64,000 nucleotides of DNA from Mesostigma viride. Taxonomy: Eukaryota; Streptophyta; Mesostigmatophyceae; Mesostigmatales; Mesostigmataceae. Below, piece after piece: positions 24,750-34,270 of this stretch. The stretch covers positions 124,001-188,000 of the forward strand of contig RPFO01000329.1 in the NCBI GenBank assembly GCA_009746045.1. The letters are read 5' to 3'. Each line of letters opens with the position of its first letter. Within the stretch, counting starts at the first letter, position 1. Position numbers and translations under genes: made by a program. The notes under the pieces were generated by a model. It ran no database searches, was not told where the DNA came from, and saw only the letters and a program-made list of their open reading frames with translations.

Positions 24750-25895
24750 CAGCTAGTTATGGACAACAAGCCTTTTCCGGTGGGAAGGCACTTCTCATGC
24801 ACCCTCCATGGCTGCCATTGCATGTTCCAATCGGCCGGGCCCTGGCCCCTAGCATTCTGCGAGCACATTTAGTTCTAATCAGTTGGATTAGTACAGGCTT
24901 CTTCACATCGGGTCTTATTGTACCCACAGAACTTGCCGGATTGTCTATCATGTCCGATTGCTGCTACAGGTGGCATGCCTCTGACATGAAGGAGAAGAGA
25001 CGTCAACCTCCCTTGCCGACGAGCTTAAGGACCAGCTCCTTACCGTCGTAGGCCTGGTAGGTGAGATAGAACTGCGTGGGTGCCACCGCCTTCCCCACTC
25101 ACGGGACAAGGCGGCTCCCCCACCAGTCCTGCTCACCTTCCCCTCCTACAGGTGAGGACAAGCAGCGGTTCCTCTCTCGTCGCAAGCGGTTGCACGACCT
25201 CGCCAGGACTCTGGACGACGACCTGACCCCCGCTCAGCAGCAGCAGCGACGTGACCTGTGGCCGGCCTGAATACCTCCGCCACAAGCAGGACCCCCAGAA
25301 GCCCAAGGTGTACTGGAGGGGCGGGGACCTGATGATCAACCACAAGATGTGGACGCCCCCAGCGGGCTGGAATAGCTTGTAGCCCTAGCTTGACTTCATT
25401 GGTAGTCACTGCCGCTATGGCAGCCATGCTTAGAATGTTTGCCTAGCTGTGCCACCATACCTAGTCACGTGCACCGCTAACGCACGGTACACAACCAGCC
25501 ATAGCCTTAGCTTAGTCCTTGTGCAGCCATGCTACGCCCTGGCTTCGATCAGATTACTTGCCCACGCTCCTTGTTATGATATGCTCACATGGGTCTTATT
25601 GCACCCACAGATTGCCGGATCGTTAGCGTGTCCGTTTAGCTAGCGCGCCCGAATGCAGCTGTGGCATGCCTCTGGCATGAAGGAGACTGGGGGTCTCTGC
25701 CCTTTCTCCTGTTGTGCACACACAGGGATTAAAAGCACTTCGGTGCTCCGTGACTCCCCAACGGGAGCACGTGTTTAATTAATTAATTAATAAATGAACG
25801 AGAAAGGGGGTCTCTGCCCTTTCGTCCTGTTAAAAGCACTCCGGTGCTCCGTGACTCCCCAACGGGAGCACGAGTTTAATGAATTAATTAACTCT
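24750..25895 (+). mobile_element. Fragment D: best-preserved C-terminal block of the ORF1-like family plus 3' tails
   Basis: At 25155-25260 one frame reads RRKRLHDLARTLDDDL, TPAQQQQRRDLWP. After a one-base shift another frame reads EYLRHKQDPQKPKVYWRGG and MINHKMW to about 25370. This resembles the C-terminal domain of LINE ORF1p. The 3' UTR carries the stem-loop GTGCTCC-(14 nt)-GGAGCAC (about 25743-25770) followed by TTTAATTAATTAATTAAT. A second copy of the same stem-loop and tail follows at 25803-25893, so the 3' end is tandemly duplicated. Confidence 0.55.
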
Positions 25896-26689
25896 TCACA
25901 TCAATCCAGGCAATCATGATTTCATCTGAGCTGTCATCCACTGTTACCACCAGCACTTGGTGCACGGGTGGTTTTACCGGATTAGCATACATTTTTTTGT
26001 CTAGGATACATTTGATGCACTGTGCAGTTTTCAGATGTGTTTGTGGGGGTTGATTGCGCCTAGCATGCATTTTATTGAAGCAATGAGTTTCCCAAGATAT
26101 ACATTATATAAACTAAGACAATTGACCCATTAATGCAATGAGACAACATCAATGAGACAACATATGCCAATTGAAGGCTGCCCGCAACTTTATTCCAAGT
26201 TCATTATTATATGATTCCAAGACCATAACTCTTCCAAGACCGTACATCTTCAAGATATAGCACTACAGACACCCACGCGGCTTCCGGGTCATCACGCTCC
26301 TCCTCCAAGACAACTCAACCTTACAGGACGTTGGGCCATCATACGTCCGGAATAATTGTGTCACTTATTACATAACCAAACTTTTTGAGGGATCGCCATG
26401 GTTGCATGGTTTCAACACATGCGCCCTGCACTCATGTGCATCAAAGGTGTTGCGTAGTGCCAACTCAGTGTCAAAGAACTGATTCAATAATATTTCCCGT
26501 ATGGCCATGAAGGCCCACATGAGTTAAACATGGCCGAGAGTGATTGCATCATCCTTCTTGGCGACATCGGTCTTGACGACGTCGATGGGGAAGACGGCAG
26601 CACCTGCATGTGAACAAAAGAATCCATGAACTGTGGCATCCAAAGGCAACAACATATTAGCATCCCATTGAACACGAAGCCACGCTGAC
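25896..26689. other. Mostly unique spacer; no gene recognised
   Basis: It contains a copy (25966-26020) of a motif found inverted at 35028-35080 (GGTGGTTTTACCGGATTAG, ATACATTT). It also contains the GAGACAACA motif near 26145 and a minus-strand acceptor-like TGCAG at 26608-26604 followed by 26 codons to a stop at about 26524. That short frame could be a last exon of the minus-strand polyQ ORF beyond the satellite, but this is weak. Confidence 0.4.
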
Positions 26690-27665
26690 CCGGCCATCCA
26701 GCCGCCCACGCAGCCACAGAGCCAGCCAGCCACGCAGTGACGCACCCACCCAGCCACACATCCACGCATCCACGCACCCGGCCACCCCCCCCCCCCCAGC
26801 CAGCCACGCAGCCACGCAGCCACGCAGCCACGCAGCAGCGCAGCCACGCAGCCACACAGCCACGCACCCTCCTTTCCAGCCACGCAGCCACGCAGCCACG
26901 CAGCCACGCAGCCACGCAGCCACGCAGCAGCGCAGCTACGCAGCCACACAGCCACGCACCCTCCTTTCCAGCCAAGCAGCCACGCAGCCACGCAGCCACG
27001 CAGCCACGCAGCAGCGCAGCCACGCAGCCACACAGCCACGCACCCTCCTTTCCAGCCACGCAGCCACGCAGCAGCGCAGCCACGCAGCCACACAGCCACG
27101 CACCCTCCTTTCCAGCCAAGCAGCCACGCAGCCACGCAGCCACGCAGCCACGCAGCCACGCAGCAGCGCAGCCACGCAGCCACACAGCCACGCAGCCACG
27201 CAGCCACGCAGCAGCGCAGCCACGCAGCCACGCAGCAGCGCAGCCACGCAGCCACGCAGCAGCGCAGCCACGCAGCCACACAGCCACGCACCCTCCTTTC
27301 CAGCCACGCAGCCACGCAGCCACGCAGCCACGCAGCCACGCAGCAGCGCAGCCACGCAGCCACACAGCCACGCACCCTCCTTTCCAGCCAAGCAGCCACG
27401 CAGCCACGCAGCAGCGCAGCCACGCAGCCACACAGCCACGCACCCTCCTTTCCAGCCAAGCAGCCACGCAGCCACGCAGCCACGCAGCCACGCAGCCACG
27501 CAGCAGCGCAGCCACGCAGCCACACAGCCACGCAGCCACGCAGCCACGCAGCAGCGCAGCCACGCAGCCACGCAGCCACGCAGCCACGCAGCCACGCAGC
27601 AGCGCAGCCACGCAGCCACACAGCCACGCACCCTCCTTTCCAGCCAAGCAGCCACGCAGTCACAC
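26690..27665. repeat. 8-bp satellite (GCAGCCAC)n with variant blocks
   Basis: Nearly 1 kb is built of the octamer GCAGCCAC and variants (GCAGCAGC, ACAGCCAC), punctuated about eight times by CACCCTCCTTTCCAGCCA. An 8-bp unit is not a multiple of three, so all frames read alike and long 'ORFs' appear on both strands (RGCVAAWL-type, HAATQPRS-type). They are artefacts. Confidence 0.95.
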
Positions 27666-27734
27666 AGTCAAACCCCCCCTACACCCCCCCCCCACACACA
27701 CCCCACCCCACCCACTCAACACTACACGAATGAC

Positions 27735-27870
27735 TCACAAAGAACTGCTGCACCACCGATGATCCCTGCGGGAACTGCTCTGCTGCCGACGGTCCCTGCG
27801 AAAACTGCTGCAGTGCCGACAATGCCTGTGGAAACTGCGACATTGCCGACGCTGCCTGCGGGAACTGAAG

Positions 27871-27942
<72 letters not shown>

Positions 27943-27979
27943 AGTTGTTGCTGCAGTTGCTGCTGCAGTTGCTGCTGCA

Positions 27980-28039
<60 letters not shown>

Positions 28040-28387
28040 GCTGGACCACTTGTTTCTGCACCTCTTGACGCAGCTGCAAACCAAGCTCTTCAACCTTCTT
28101 GCTTTGGTTCTCCATAGCTCGTTGCATCTCTCTCATCGTCTGTTCCACGCCCACCAGTACGGGGGTCGGCGGCGGCAGCGGCTGGGTACGCTCTGGCTGG
28201 GTGCGCTCTGGCTGCCGTGCAGGACCTTGCCACATCGGCCGGCGCATTGGTGGTTTGCACCGGCCAAAAAATCTACTTTCATGGCACCAGATTTCTTTCC
28301 TAGCACCCATTTTCTACAATCGTCCCCGGCATAACACAAATCAATCAATTCGTCCATGTCATCGCTTCGGCTATCAGCATCGGGCAT
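27735..28387 (-). CDS. Unrecognised ORF with coiled coil and polyglutamine tract
   Basis: Two overlapping minus-strand frames. One starts at ATG 28387 (MPDADSRSDDMDELIDLCYA). The other starts at ATG 28310 and runs 191 aa: a basic N-terminus, two PERTQ repeats, a Pro-rich linker, then a likely coiled coil (EQTMREMQRAMENQSKKVEE, LGLQLRQEVQ) leading into about 50 glutamines. After the CAG tract the third frame reads a regular repeat (QFPQA.SA, QFPQALSALQ, QFSQGPSAAE, QFPQGSS), which looks more protein-like than the frame that continues the ORF. The tract may therefore have changed frame, or splicing intervenes. No family is recognised. It could be the N-terminal part of a transposon or host gene interrupted by the neighbouring satellite. 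Confidence 0.4.
27870..28036 (+). repeat. (CTG)n trinucleotide tract, CAG on the minus strand
   Basis: Two long pure CTG runs flank a short block with TGCAGTTGC interruptions (about 27940-27985). On the minus strand it encodes the polyglutamine segment. Confidence 0.95.
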
Positions 28388-28484
28388 AGTTCCCGTGGCT
28401 AGTGCCCATCATTCTTTCCACCTTGAGCGGGGCGAAGTCACGAATTCAAGCGCGAAGTGCATTTGAATCAAGCGGGAACTGGGT

Positions 28485-29757
28485 GACACTGCTTGAAGAC
28501 GTGCAGCTCCAAGGCATGCAAATGATGCAATGTATGAAAGATACGATACGCAAAGTTCAGGTGTTCAGGTGAAGCCGTGAAGACGTGGTGAAGACAGGTG
28601 AAGACGCGGTGAAGACGTGAAGACGTGAAGACGTGAAGACGTGAAGACGTGAAGACACGATACGGCAAGTTCAGGTGAAGTTCAGGTGTTCAGGTGAAGC
28701 CGTGAAGACGTGAAGCCGTGAAGCCGTGAAGACGTGGTGAAGACAGGTGAAGACGCGGTGAAGACGTGAAGACGTGAAGACGTGAAGACGTGAAGACGTG
28801 AAGACGTGAAGACACGATACGGCAAGTTCAGGTGAAGTTCAGGTGTTCAGGTGAAGCCGTGAAGACGTGAAGCCGTGAAGCCTGAAGACGTGGTGAAGAC
28901 AGGTGAAGACGCGGTGAAGACGTGAAGACGTGAAGACGTGAAGACGTGAAGACGTGAAGACGTGAAGACACGATACGGCAAGTTCAGGTGAAGTTCAGGT
29001 GTTCAGGTGAAGCCGTGAAGCCGTGAAGACGCGAAGACGTGAAGACGTGGTGAAGACAGGTGAAGACGCGGTGAAGACGTGAAGACGTGAAGACGTGAAG
29101 ACGTGAAGACGTGAAGACGTGAAGACACGATACGGCAAGTTCAGGTGAAGTTCAGGTGTTCAGGTGAAGCCGTGAAGCCGTGAAGACGTGAAGCCGTGAA
29201 GACGTGGTGAAGACAGGTGAAGACGCGGTGAAGACGTGAAGACGTGAAGACGTGAAGACGTGAAGACACGATACGGCAAGTTCAGGTGAAGTTCAGGTGT
29301 TCAGGTGAAGCCGTGAAGACGTGAAGACGCGAAGACGTGAAGACGTGAAGACGTGAAGACACGATACGGCAAGTTCAGGTGAAGTTCAGGTGTTCAGGTG
29401 AAGCCGTGAAGCCGTGAAGCCGCGAAGCGTGAAGACGTGGTGAAGACAGGTGAAGACGCGGTGAAGACGTGAAGACGTGAAGACGTGAAGACGTGAAGAC
29501 GTGAAGACACGATACGGCAAGTTCAGGTGAAGTTCAGGTGTTCAGGTGAAGCCGTGAAGCCGTGAAGACGTGAAGCCGTGAAGACGTGGTGAAGACAGGT
29601 GAAGACGCGGTGAAGACGTGAAGACGTGAAGACGTGCATGCAAGGTATCAAAGATACGATACGCCGCAAGTTCAGGTGAAGTCGTGAAGACGTGAAGACG
29701 TGAAGACGTGAAGACGTGAAGACGTGAAGACGTGAAGACGTGAAGACCAGGACTGTC
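28485..29757 (+). repeat. 8-bp satellite (GTGAAGAC)n with ~150-bp higher-order unit
   Basis: Runs of GTGAAGAC and GTGAAGCC alternate with a linker, ACACGATACGGCAAGTTCAG then GTGAAGTTCAGGTGTTCAG, repeating about every 120-180 bp for roughly eight periods. Minus-strand 'ORFs' (VFTSSRLH repeats) are artefacts. Confidence 0.95.
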
Positions 29758-29849
29758 ACGTGAAGACTGGGACGTGAAGGCAAGTTGCAGCACTCGGCCG
29801 CTGCAGTCGCACGCAGGTAGAAACGAGTATTGCTGCTTGAATCTGTCAA

Positions 29850-30130
29850 GACCCCATCGAATGTAAAACAGGTTTTTCGTAAAGAAATCCGATTTGTGGG
29901 CGGGCTTTACATATTGCTTCTGTCCAAGCACTACCGGATGTAAAACAGTATACTTCTTGAAGAAATAAGTTGGGGCTTTGTTGGGCGTCACATTTGACCG
30001 GTGGGCGGAGTTTCCTGCTTCTGTGAAGGCGCCATCGAATGTAGATCAGTAGATTTTCTAAAGAAATCTGAGTTGTGGGCGGGGCCTTTATTGCTTGTGT
30101 CCATCCACCACCGGATGTAGAACAGTAGAC
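29850..30130 (+). repeat. Diverged ~85-bp tandem repeats
   Basis: Four related half-units contain GGATGTAGAACAGTAGACTT or GAATGTAAAACAG-type cores, AAAGAAATC.GA.TTGTGGGC and TTGCTT.TGTCC. Together they form about 1.6 copies of a ~176-bp unit. Confidence 0.8.
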
Positions 30131-30280
30131 TTATTGAAGGTGAATCACGATACAACAGCTGTAGTTGACAACATCATGACCGGCACATCTTTCCCCCACC
30201 GCTGCTCAACCCGGTCCCCCCCAAACTCCTCCACACTTGCCCACCTTTCCACCCTCCTCCACGGCCCGTTGTGTTTGCAG

Positions 30281-31056
30281 GCGTTGGCACAAAGGGAGGA
30301 GGCCGTGCGAGCCGGGAAACTCACGGTATGGTTTGATTTCTAGTTTTGTATTAGGACCCTAGGGTAGCTATGTTATATAGGCATGTCTGACAGCATAGCT
30401 CACCATTTCATTACCATGGGATGCTGAGCATACCATTTCCAGAGAGGTAAGTCAGTCACTCTTCGCAGTTGACAAGTCAGAGAAAGCAATCAAGTGCAGC
30501 GTTCACAACTCTTGCCGCTCGTAACCTTTTGTCTGCCCGGTTTGGCAGCTCCCTGTCTTTGCTTTCTCTCGTATTTCTTTCTTTTGTCTCTTTTCTACAT
30601 CTTTCTTTGCTAATTCTTGAATATATGATGCTATTGTAGCATCCTTCTAGCGCGGATCGCTCTTAATATCCTTCTCGCGCACGTTTCCTCGCTTTTTCTC
30701 ATGTAAGAGCGTCTTCCCTGCCCATGCAGCGTGTACCTGGTGTGTGTGGCTCTGCCTTGCCAATCACAACTGACCGACATGCTGGTCAGGCACTGCAGGT
30801 CGTTGCCCTTGCGTGTGTGAACCTGCTGTTTTGGCTGTTCCCATGGCCGCTGCGTGTGTCCGTGAATGATACCATGGGAGGGAGACTTCTCCCATGGGTC
30901 CCCTTCGCTGACACTCGTGATGTAGGTTCGCGTCGACTTGTTTCTCTCACTGTGCCCATATTGGCCTCGCACGGCTTTGTCTCTCATTCCTTGTTTGCAT
31001 GCGGCGGCGTGTAGACCATCATCTTCATCCGAGACCGCAACAGCAAGGGCCAGGAG
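30281..31056 (+). CDS. CFAP299: CFAP299-like ciliary protein, two internal exons only
   Basis: Exon 30281-30325 (TTTGCAG acceptor, GTATGG donor) encodes ALAQREEAVRAGKLT. Exon 31015-31056 (GTAG acceptor, GTGAGT donor) encodes TIIFIRDRNSKGQE. Joined in phase 0 they match the conserved core of cilia- and flagella-associated protein 299 (C4orf22), where 'ALAMREE...GKLSS' is followed by 'VIFIRDRNSHGQE' and then a SGYIDY motif. The preceding exons (an EDFLDSQ-type N-terminus) and following exons (SGYIDY onward) were not found in the window, so this is a partial gene. The missing exons either lie far away across satellite-filled introns or are lost. CFAP299 is widespread in flagellated eukaryotes, which suggests a flagellated host. 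Confidence 0.72.
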
Positions 31057-31199
31057 GTGAGTAATTGCTGAGGGCATGGCTCCTATCCCTTGATGAGTCT
31101 AGCGCCATGTACCACCCTCTATGCCTGCATATAGGTGACGCATTGAAAATGCAAGCATCTTACTAGAAGTAGCACGGGCCTCCGAGGTGAGATTTTGCG

Positions 31200-32225
31200 C
31201 AGGCCTCATGATCCCAATGGACCTGCGAAGCGCATGGCGCGCATGGGCGGCCGGCCGGCGCAGCTGGCATGCGGCGGGGCGGGGCTGTCGACGGGCGGCG
31301 GGGCAGGGCCGTCGGCGCGCGGGGGGCCAGCGGCGCTGCCGGTGCGCGCGGGCGGCGGGCCGGCGCACCTGGCATGCGGCGGGGCAGGGCTGTCGACGGG
31401 CGGCGGGGCGGGGCAGTCGACGGGCGGCGGGGCAGGGCCAGCGGCGCTGCCGGCGCGCGTGGGCAGCGGGCCGGCGCAGCTGGCATGCGGCGGGGCGGGG
31501 CTGTCGACGGGCGGCGGGGCAGGGCTGTCGACGGGCGGCGGGGCAGGGCCGTCGGCGCGCGGGGGGCCAGCGGCGCTGCCGGCGCGCGCGGGCGGCGGGC
31601 CGGCGCACCTGGCATGCGGTGGGTCGGGGCTGTCGACGGGCGGCGGGGCGGGGCAGTCGACGGGCGGCGGGGCAGGGCCGTCAGCGCGCGGGGGGCCAGC
31701 GGCGCTGCCGGCGCGCGTGGGCGGCGGGCCGGCGCAGCTGGCATGCGGCGGGGCGGGGCAGTCGACGGGCGGCGGGGCGGGGCAGCCGGTGCGCGGCGGG
31801 GCGGCGCCGTCGGCGGGCGGCGAGGTGGCGCAGCCAGCGCGCAGCGAGGTGGCAGCGGCGGCGCAGCCTGCATGCGGCGGGGCAGGGCTGTCGACGGGCG
31901 GCGGGGCGGGGCAGTCGACGGGCGGCGGGGCAGGGCCGTCGGCGCGCGGGGGGCCAGCGGCGCTGCCGGCGCGCATGGGCGGCGGGCCGGCGCAGCTGGC
32001 ATGCGGCGGGGCGGGGCTGTCAACGGGCGGCGGGGCAGGGCCGTCGGCGCGCGGGGGCCAACGGCGCTGCCGGCGCGCGTGGGCGGCGGGCCGGCGCAGC
32101 TGGCATGCGGCGGGGCGGGGCAGCCTGTCGACGGGCTACGGGGCGGGGCAGCCGGCGCGCGGCGGGCCGGCGGCGCAGCCGGCGGGCGGCGGAGCGGCGG
32201 AGCGGCGGAGCGGCACAGCCGGTGC
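31200..32225 (+). repeat. GC-rich minisatellite with ~40- to 130-bp composite units
   Basis: Recurrent blocks: CTGTCGACGGGCGGCGGGGC, GCCGTCGGCGCGCGGGGG, CCAGCGGCGCTGCCGGCGCG and CTGGCATGCGGCGGGGC. It is about 80% GC with no A/T-rich trinucleotides, so all six frames stay open for several hundred codons. It lies just after the donor of the second CFAP299 exon. Confidence 0.92.
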
Positions 32226-32235
32226 CTGAAAAACG

Positions 32236-33776
32236 CGGTCGCTCAATGAAGGTGCACCACGCCGTCTTCTTCCAGGTACAGGGCAACACAGAGACCTGGT
32301 TGTCCTACCGGACCACGGAGTCCCAAAAGACGCCGTGGCAGCCCGCGGGGACTCGACAGGAAGGCGCGCCACGGTGCGGGAAGGCGATGACACAGCCATA
32401 CAGGTTTGATGCGGAGGGGCGGCCGCTGTTTGGCGTCCGACTTGTGGATCCAGACCGCATTCCGATGTTGCAGGACACCCCAGCCTTCGCACCATTGAAC
32501 ATGGAGTTTCTGGGGAAGGAGCTGGAGTCGATCAAAACAAGGGTCGAGAAGTTGCCCCATGGCATCTGGCAGTGGTACTTTCCGCCCGACACCATCAAGC
32601 CAAACAAGGCCTTTTTTCGCAAGTCAAGTCCCACATGCCCCTGAGGAGGTGCCTGAGGAGTGGCGCCCTTTGCCGTGGCCATCTCGCGCGGACATCTCCG
32701 CCCTGCGTGAGCACGATGCAGCGCCTGAACCACCACCGACGCAAGAAGAGCACTTCATGGCGTTGGTCGACGCAGAGGCGGTGCGCGTCACCCCGCTGGT
32801 AGACCGAGTTCGTCATGATGGCCACACACAGCAGGAATGGGCGGCAGAAGACAGGGCCATGGCAGCCAAGGTCGCTTACTTGAAGCGCATGCAAGGCGTT
32901 GAGAAAGGCTCCGCTGTTCTATACTGGCACCCTTCAGCTGGTATTCTCTGCAACTCGAAGCTCACGTGGACTCCAGTCCTCGTTGGCATCATCAAGGAGG
33001 TGGTTGCGAAGGAGGATGGCGGCCAACCTTCTATTGAGCTCTTTGTATACCGCGCTAAGCATTTGCATGACACGTGGCACCCGTGGAATACAGACATTGC
33101 GCAATGGCCCCATCCGCCAACCACTGCGGCGCACACGGTGATCATCACCGCCTCAGACCTCGTCTTGACACAAGTGGTGGGCAAGCGAGGTCAGCCGCCC
33201 CATGGAGTCTCCTTGGGTGCGAACGAAAAGCTCACCAAGGAGTGCCTAAAGGCGCTGAAGGAGGTGCCCTATGACGCGGAACACCCGGTCGTGAAGTGGC
33301 AAGATGCTGAATGCTCGAAGGGCATCGTCGGCATGGCGAAGGCATGCTGGGAAGGCGTAACGCTGCAGGTCAAGAGTGGCAGCCGCAACCTCGTAGGGCA
33401 AGTCGTGTGTCATTGGGCGTCGGAGCGTGTGACATCCGCGGACGGTCGCACCGAAAGCCGGGACGGCAGGTACCATGGTCGTGTCGCTGTTGTCGACACG
33501 CAAAACGACATGGTAGCCATGTACTGGGGTGCCCGTTGGGAGGAGGACGCGGTTTCTTGCGTGCCTCTCCACGAGCTGGAGGCACAGATCTGCGGGTGCC
33601 CCGGTGTGGTCGTCCCTGCGTTGCAAGCGCCGGATATCACCCTGGCCGAGGCTCGATTGCGCGAGATGGTTCCACCCAGCGACGTTGTGGCGGAGAACAA
33701 CAACGCAGGCGCCTCCCGGCGTCGGAAGCGAGCGCTCATCCTTGCCGATGACGATGACGACGACGACGACTGCTGA
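32236..33776 (+). CDS. Unrecognised ~510-aa ORF with one frameshift, possibly transposon-borne
   Basis: Frame one (32236 to about 32620) reads TETWLSYRTTESQKTPWQPA, then GVRLVDPDRIP and GIWQWYFPPDTIKPNKAFF. At a run of six T (32612-32617) the sensible reading moves to the frame that starts at ATG 32559 and runs to TGA 33776: APEEVPEEWRPLPWPSRADI, AVLYWHPSAGILCNSKLTW, YRAKHLHDTWHPWN, VKWQDAECSKGIVGMA and ARWEEDAVSCVPLHELEAQI. The C-terminus is a basic RRRKR followed by eight aspartates. One extra T explains the break; an unseen small intron is less likely. Repeated Trp/Tyr-rich strands suggest small beta-barrel chromatin-reader-like folds, but no family is certain. Frame one runs upstream into the GC minisatellite without a stop. 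Confidence 0.5.
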
Positions 33777-34270
33777 AGCGCAAGCAGCGTTGTTGTCATT
33801 GAGCTGCTCATGTGCTGCTGCTGCTGCTGTGCTGCCATGCTATTGCTGCTGCATTGCTGCCGTGCTGCTGCTGTGCTATTGTGCTGATGTGTTGCTGCAT
33901 TGCTGCCGTGCCGCTGATGTATTGCTGTCGTGCTGCTGTGTTGATGCACTGCTGCATTGCTGCCGTGCTGCTGAGCTAGTACTGCCTATTAGTGAATTTC
34001 CTATCAATGGACTATAGTCCACTGATAGGAAATTCAGGAATCGGCATACTAAGTTGCTGCTGCGCTGACTTGTGCTCCTGCTATGCGGCCGTGTTGATGT
34101 GCTACAGTTGTGCTGCTGCTGTGCTACGGTCATGCTGCTGCTGTGTTGCTGGGCTGATGTGTTGTTGCATTGATGTAGTGGCTATTGTTCCGCTACTACA
34201 ATTTGCTACTGATGCCGCTGCTGGTGCTTTTTTGCATGTCAGTGCCCGCTATGTTCACACCACTGTTGCC
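33777..34270 (+). repeat. Degenerate GCTGCTGTGCTG minisatellite
   Basis: Short words TGCTGCTG, TGCTGCCGTGC, TGTGTTGCTGCATTGC recur without a strict period, directly after the stop of the 32.2-33.8 kb ORF. The array is interrupted by a foldback insertion (33978-34050). Confidence 0.8.
33978..34050. mobile_element. Tiny foldback element with 42-bp near-perfect palindrome
   Basis: From 33994 to 34035 the sequence is self-complementary (GAATTTCCTATCA-ATGGAC-TATAGTCC...) with one mismatched pair. Weaker complementarity extends the stem outward to AGTACTGCC on the left and GGCATACT on the right. It interrupts the CTG-rich minisatellite. Confidence 0.65.

Noticed and set aside
26484-27762. Long ORFs of up to 387 aa on both strands
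   Set aside because: They are readings of an 8-bp tandem repeat, which is open in every frame; no non-repetitive protein sequence is included except short edges.
31163-32023. Pro/Ala-rich proteins opposite the GC minisatellite
   Set aside because: All six frames are open there; no non-repetitive sequence supports coding.
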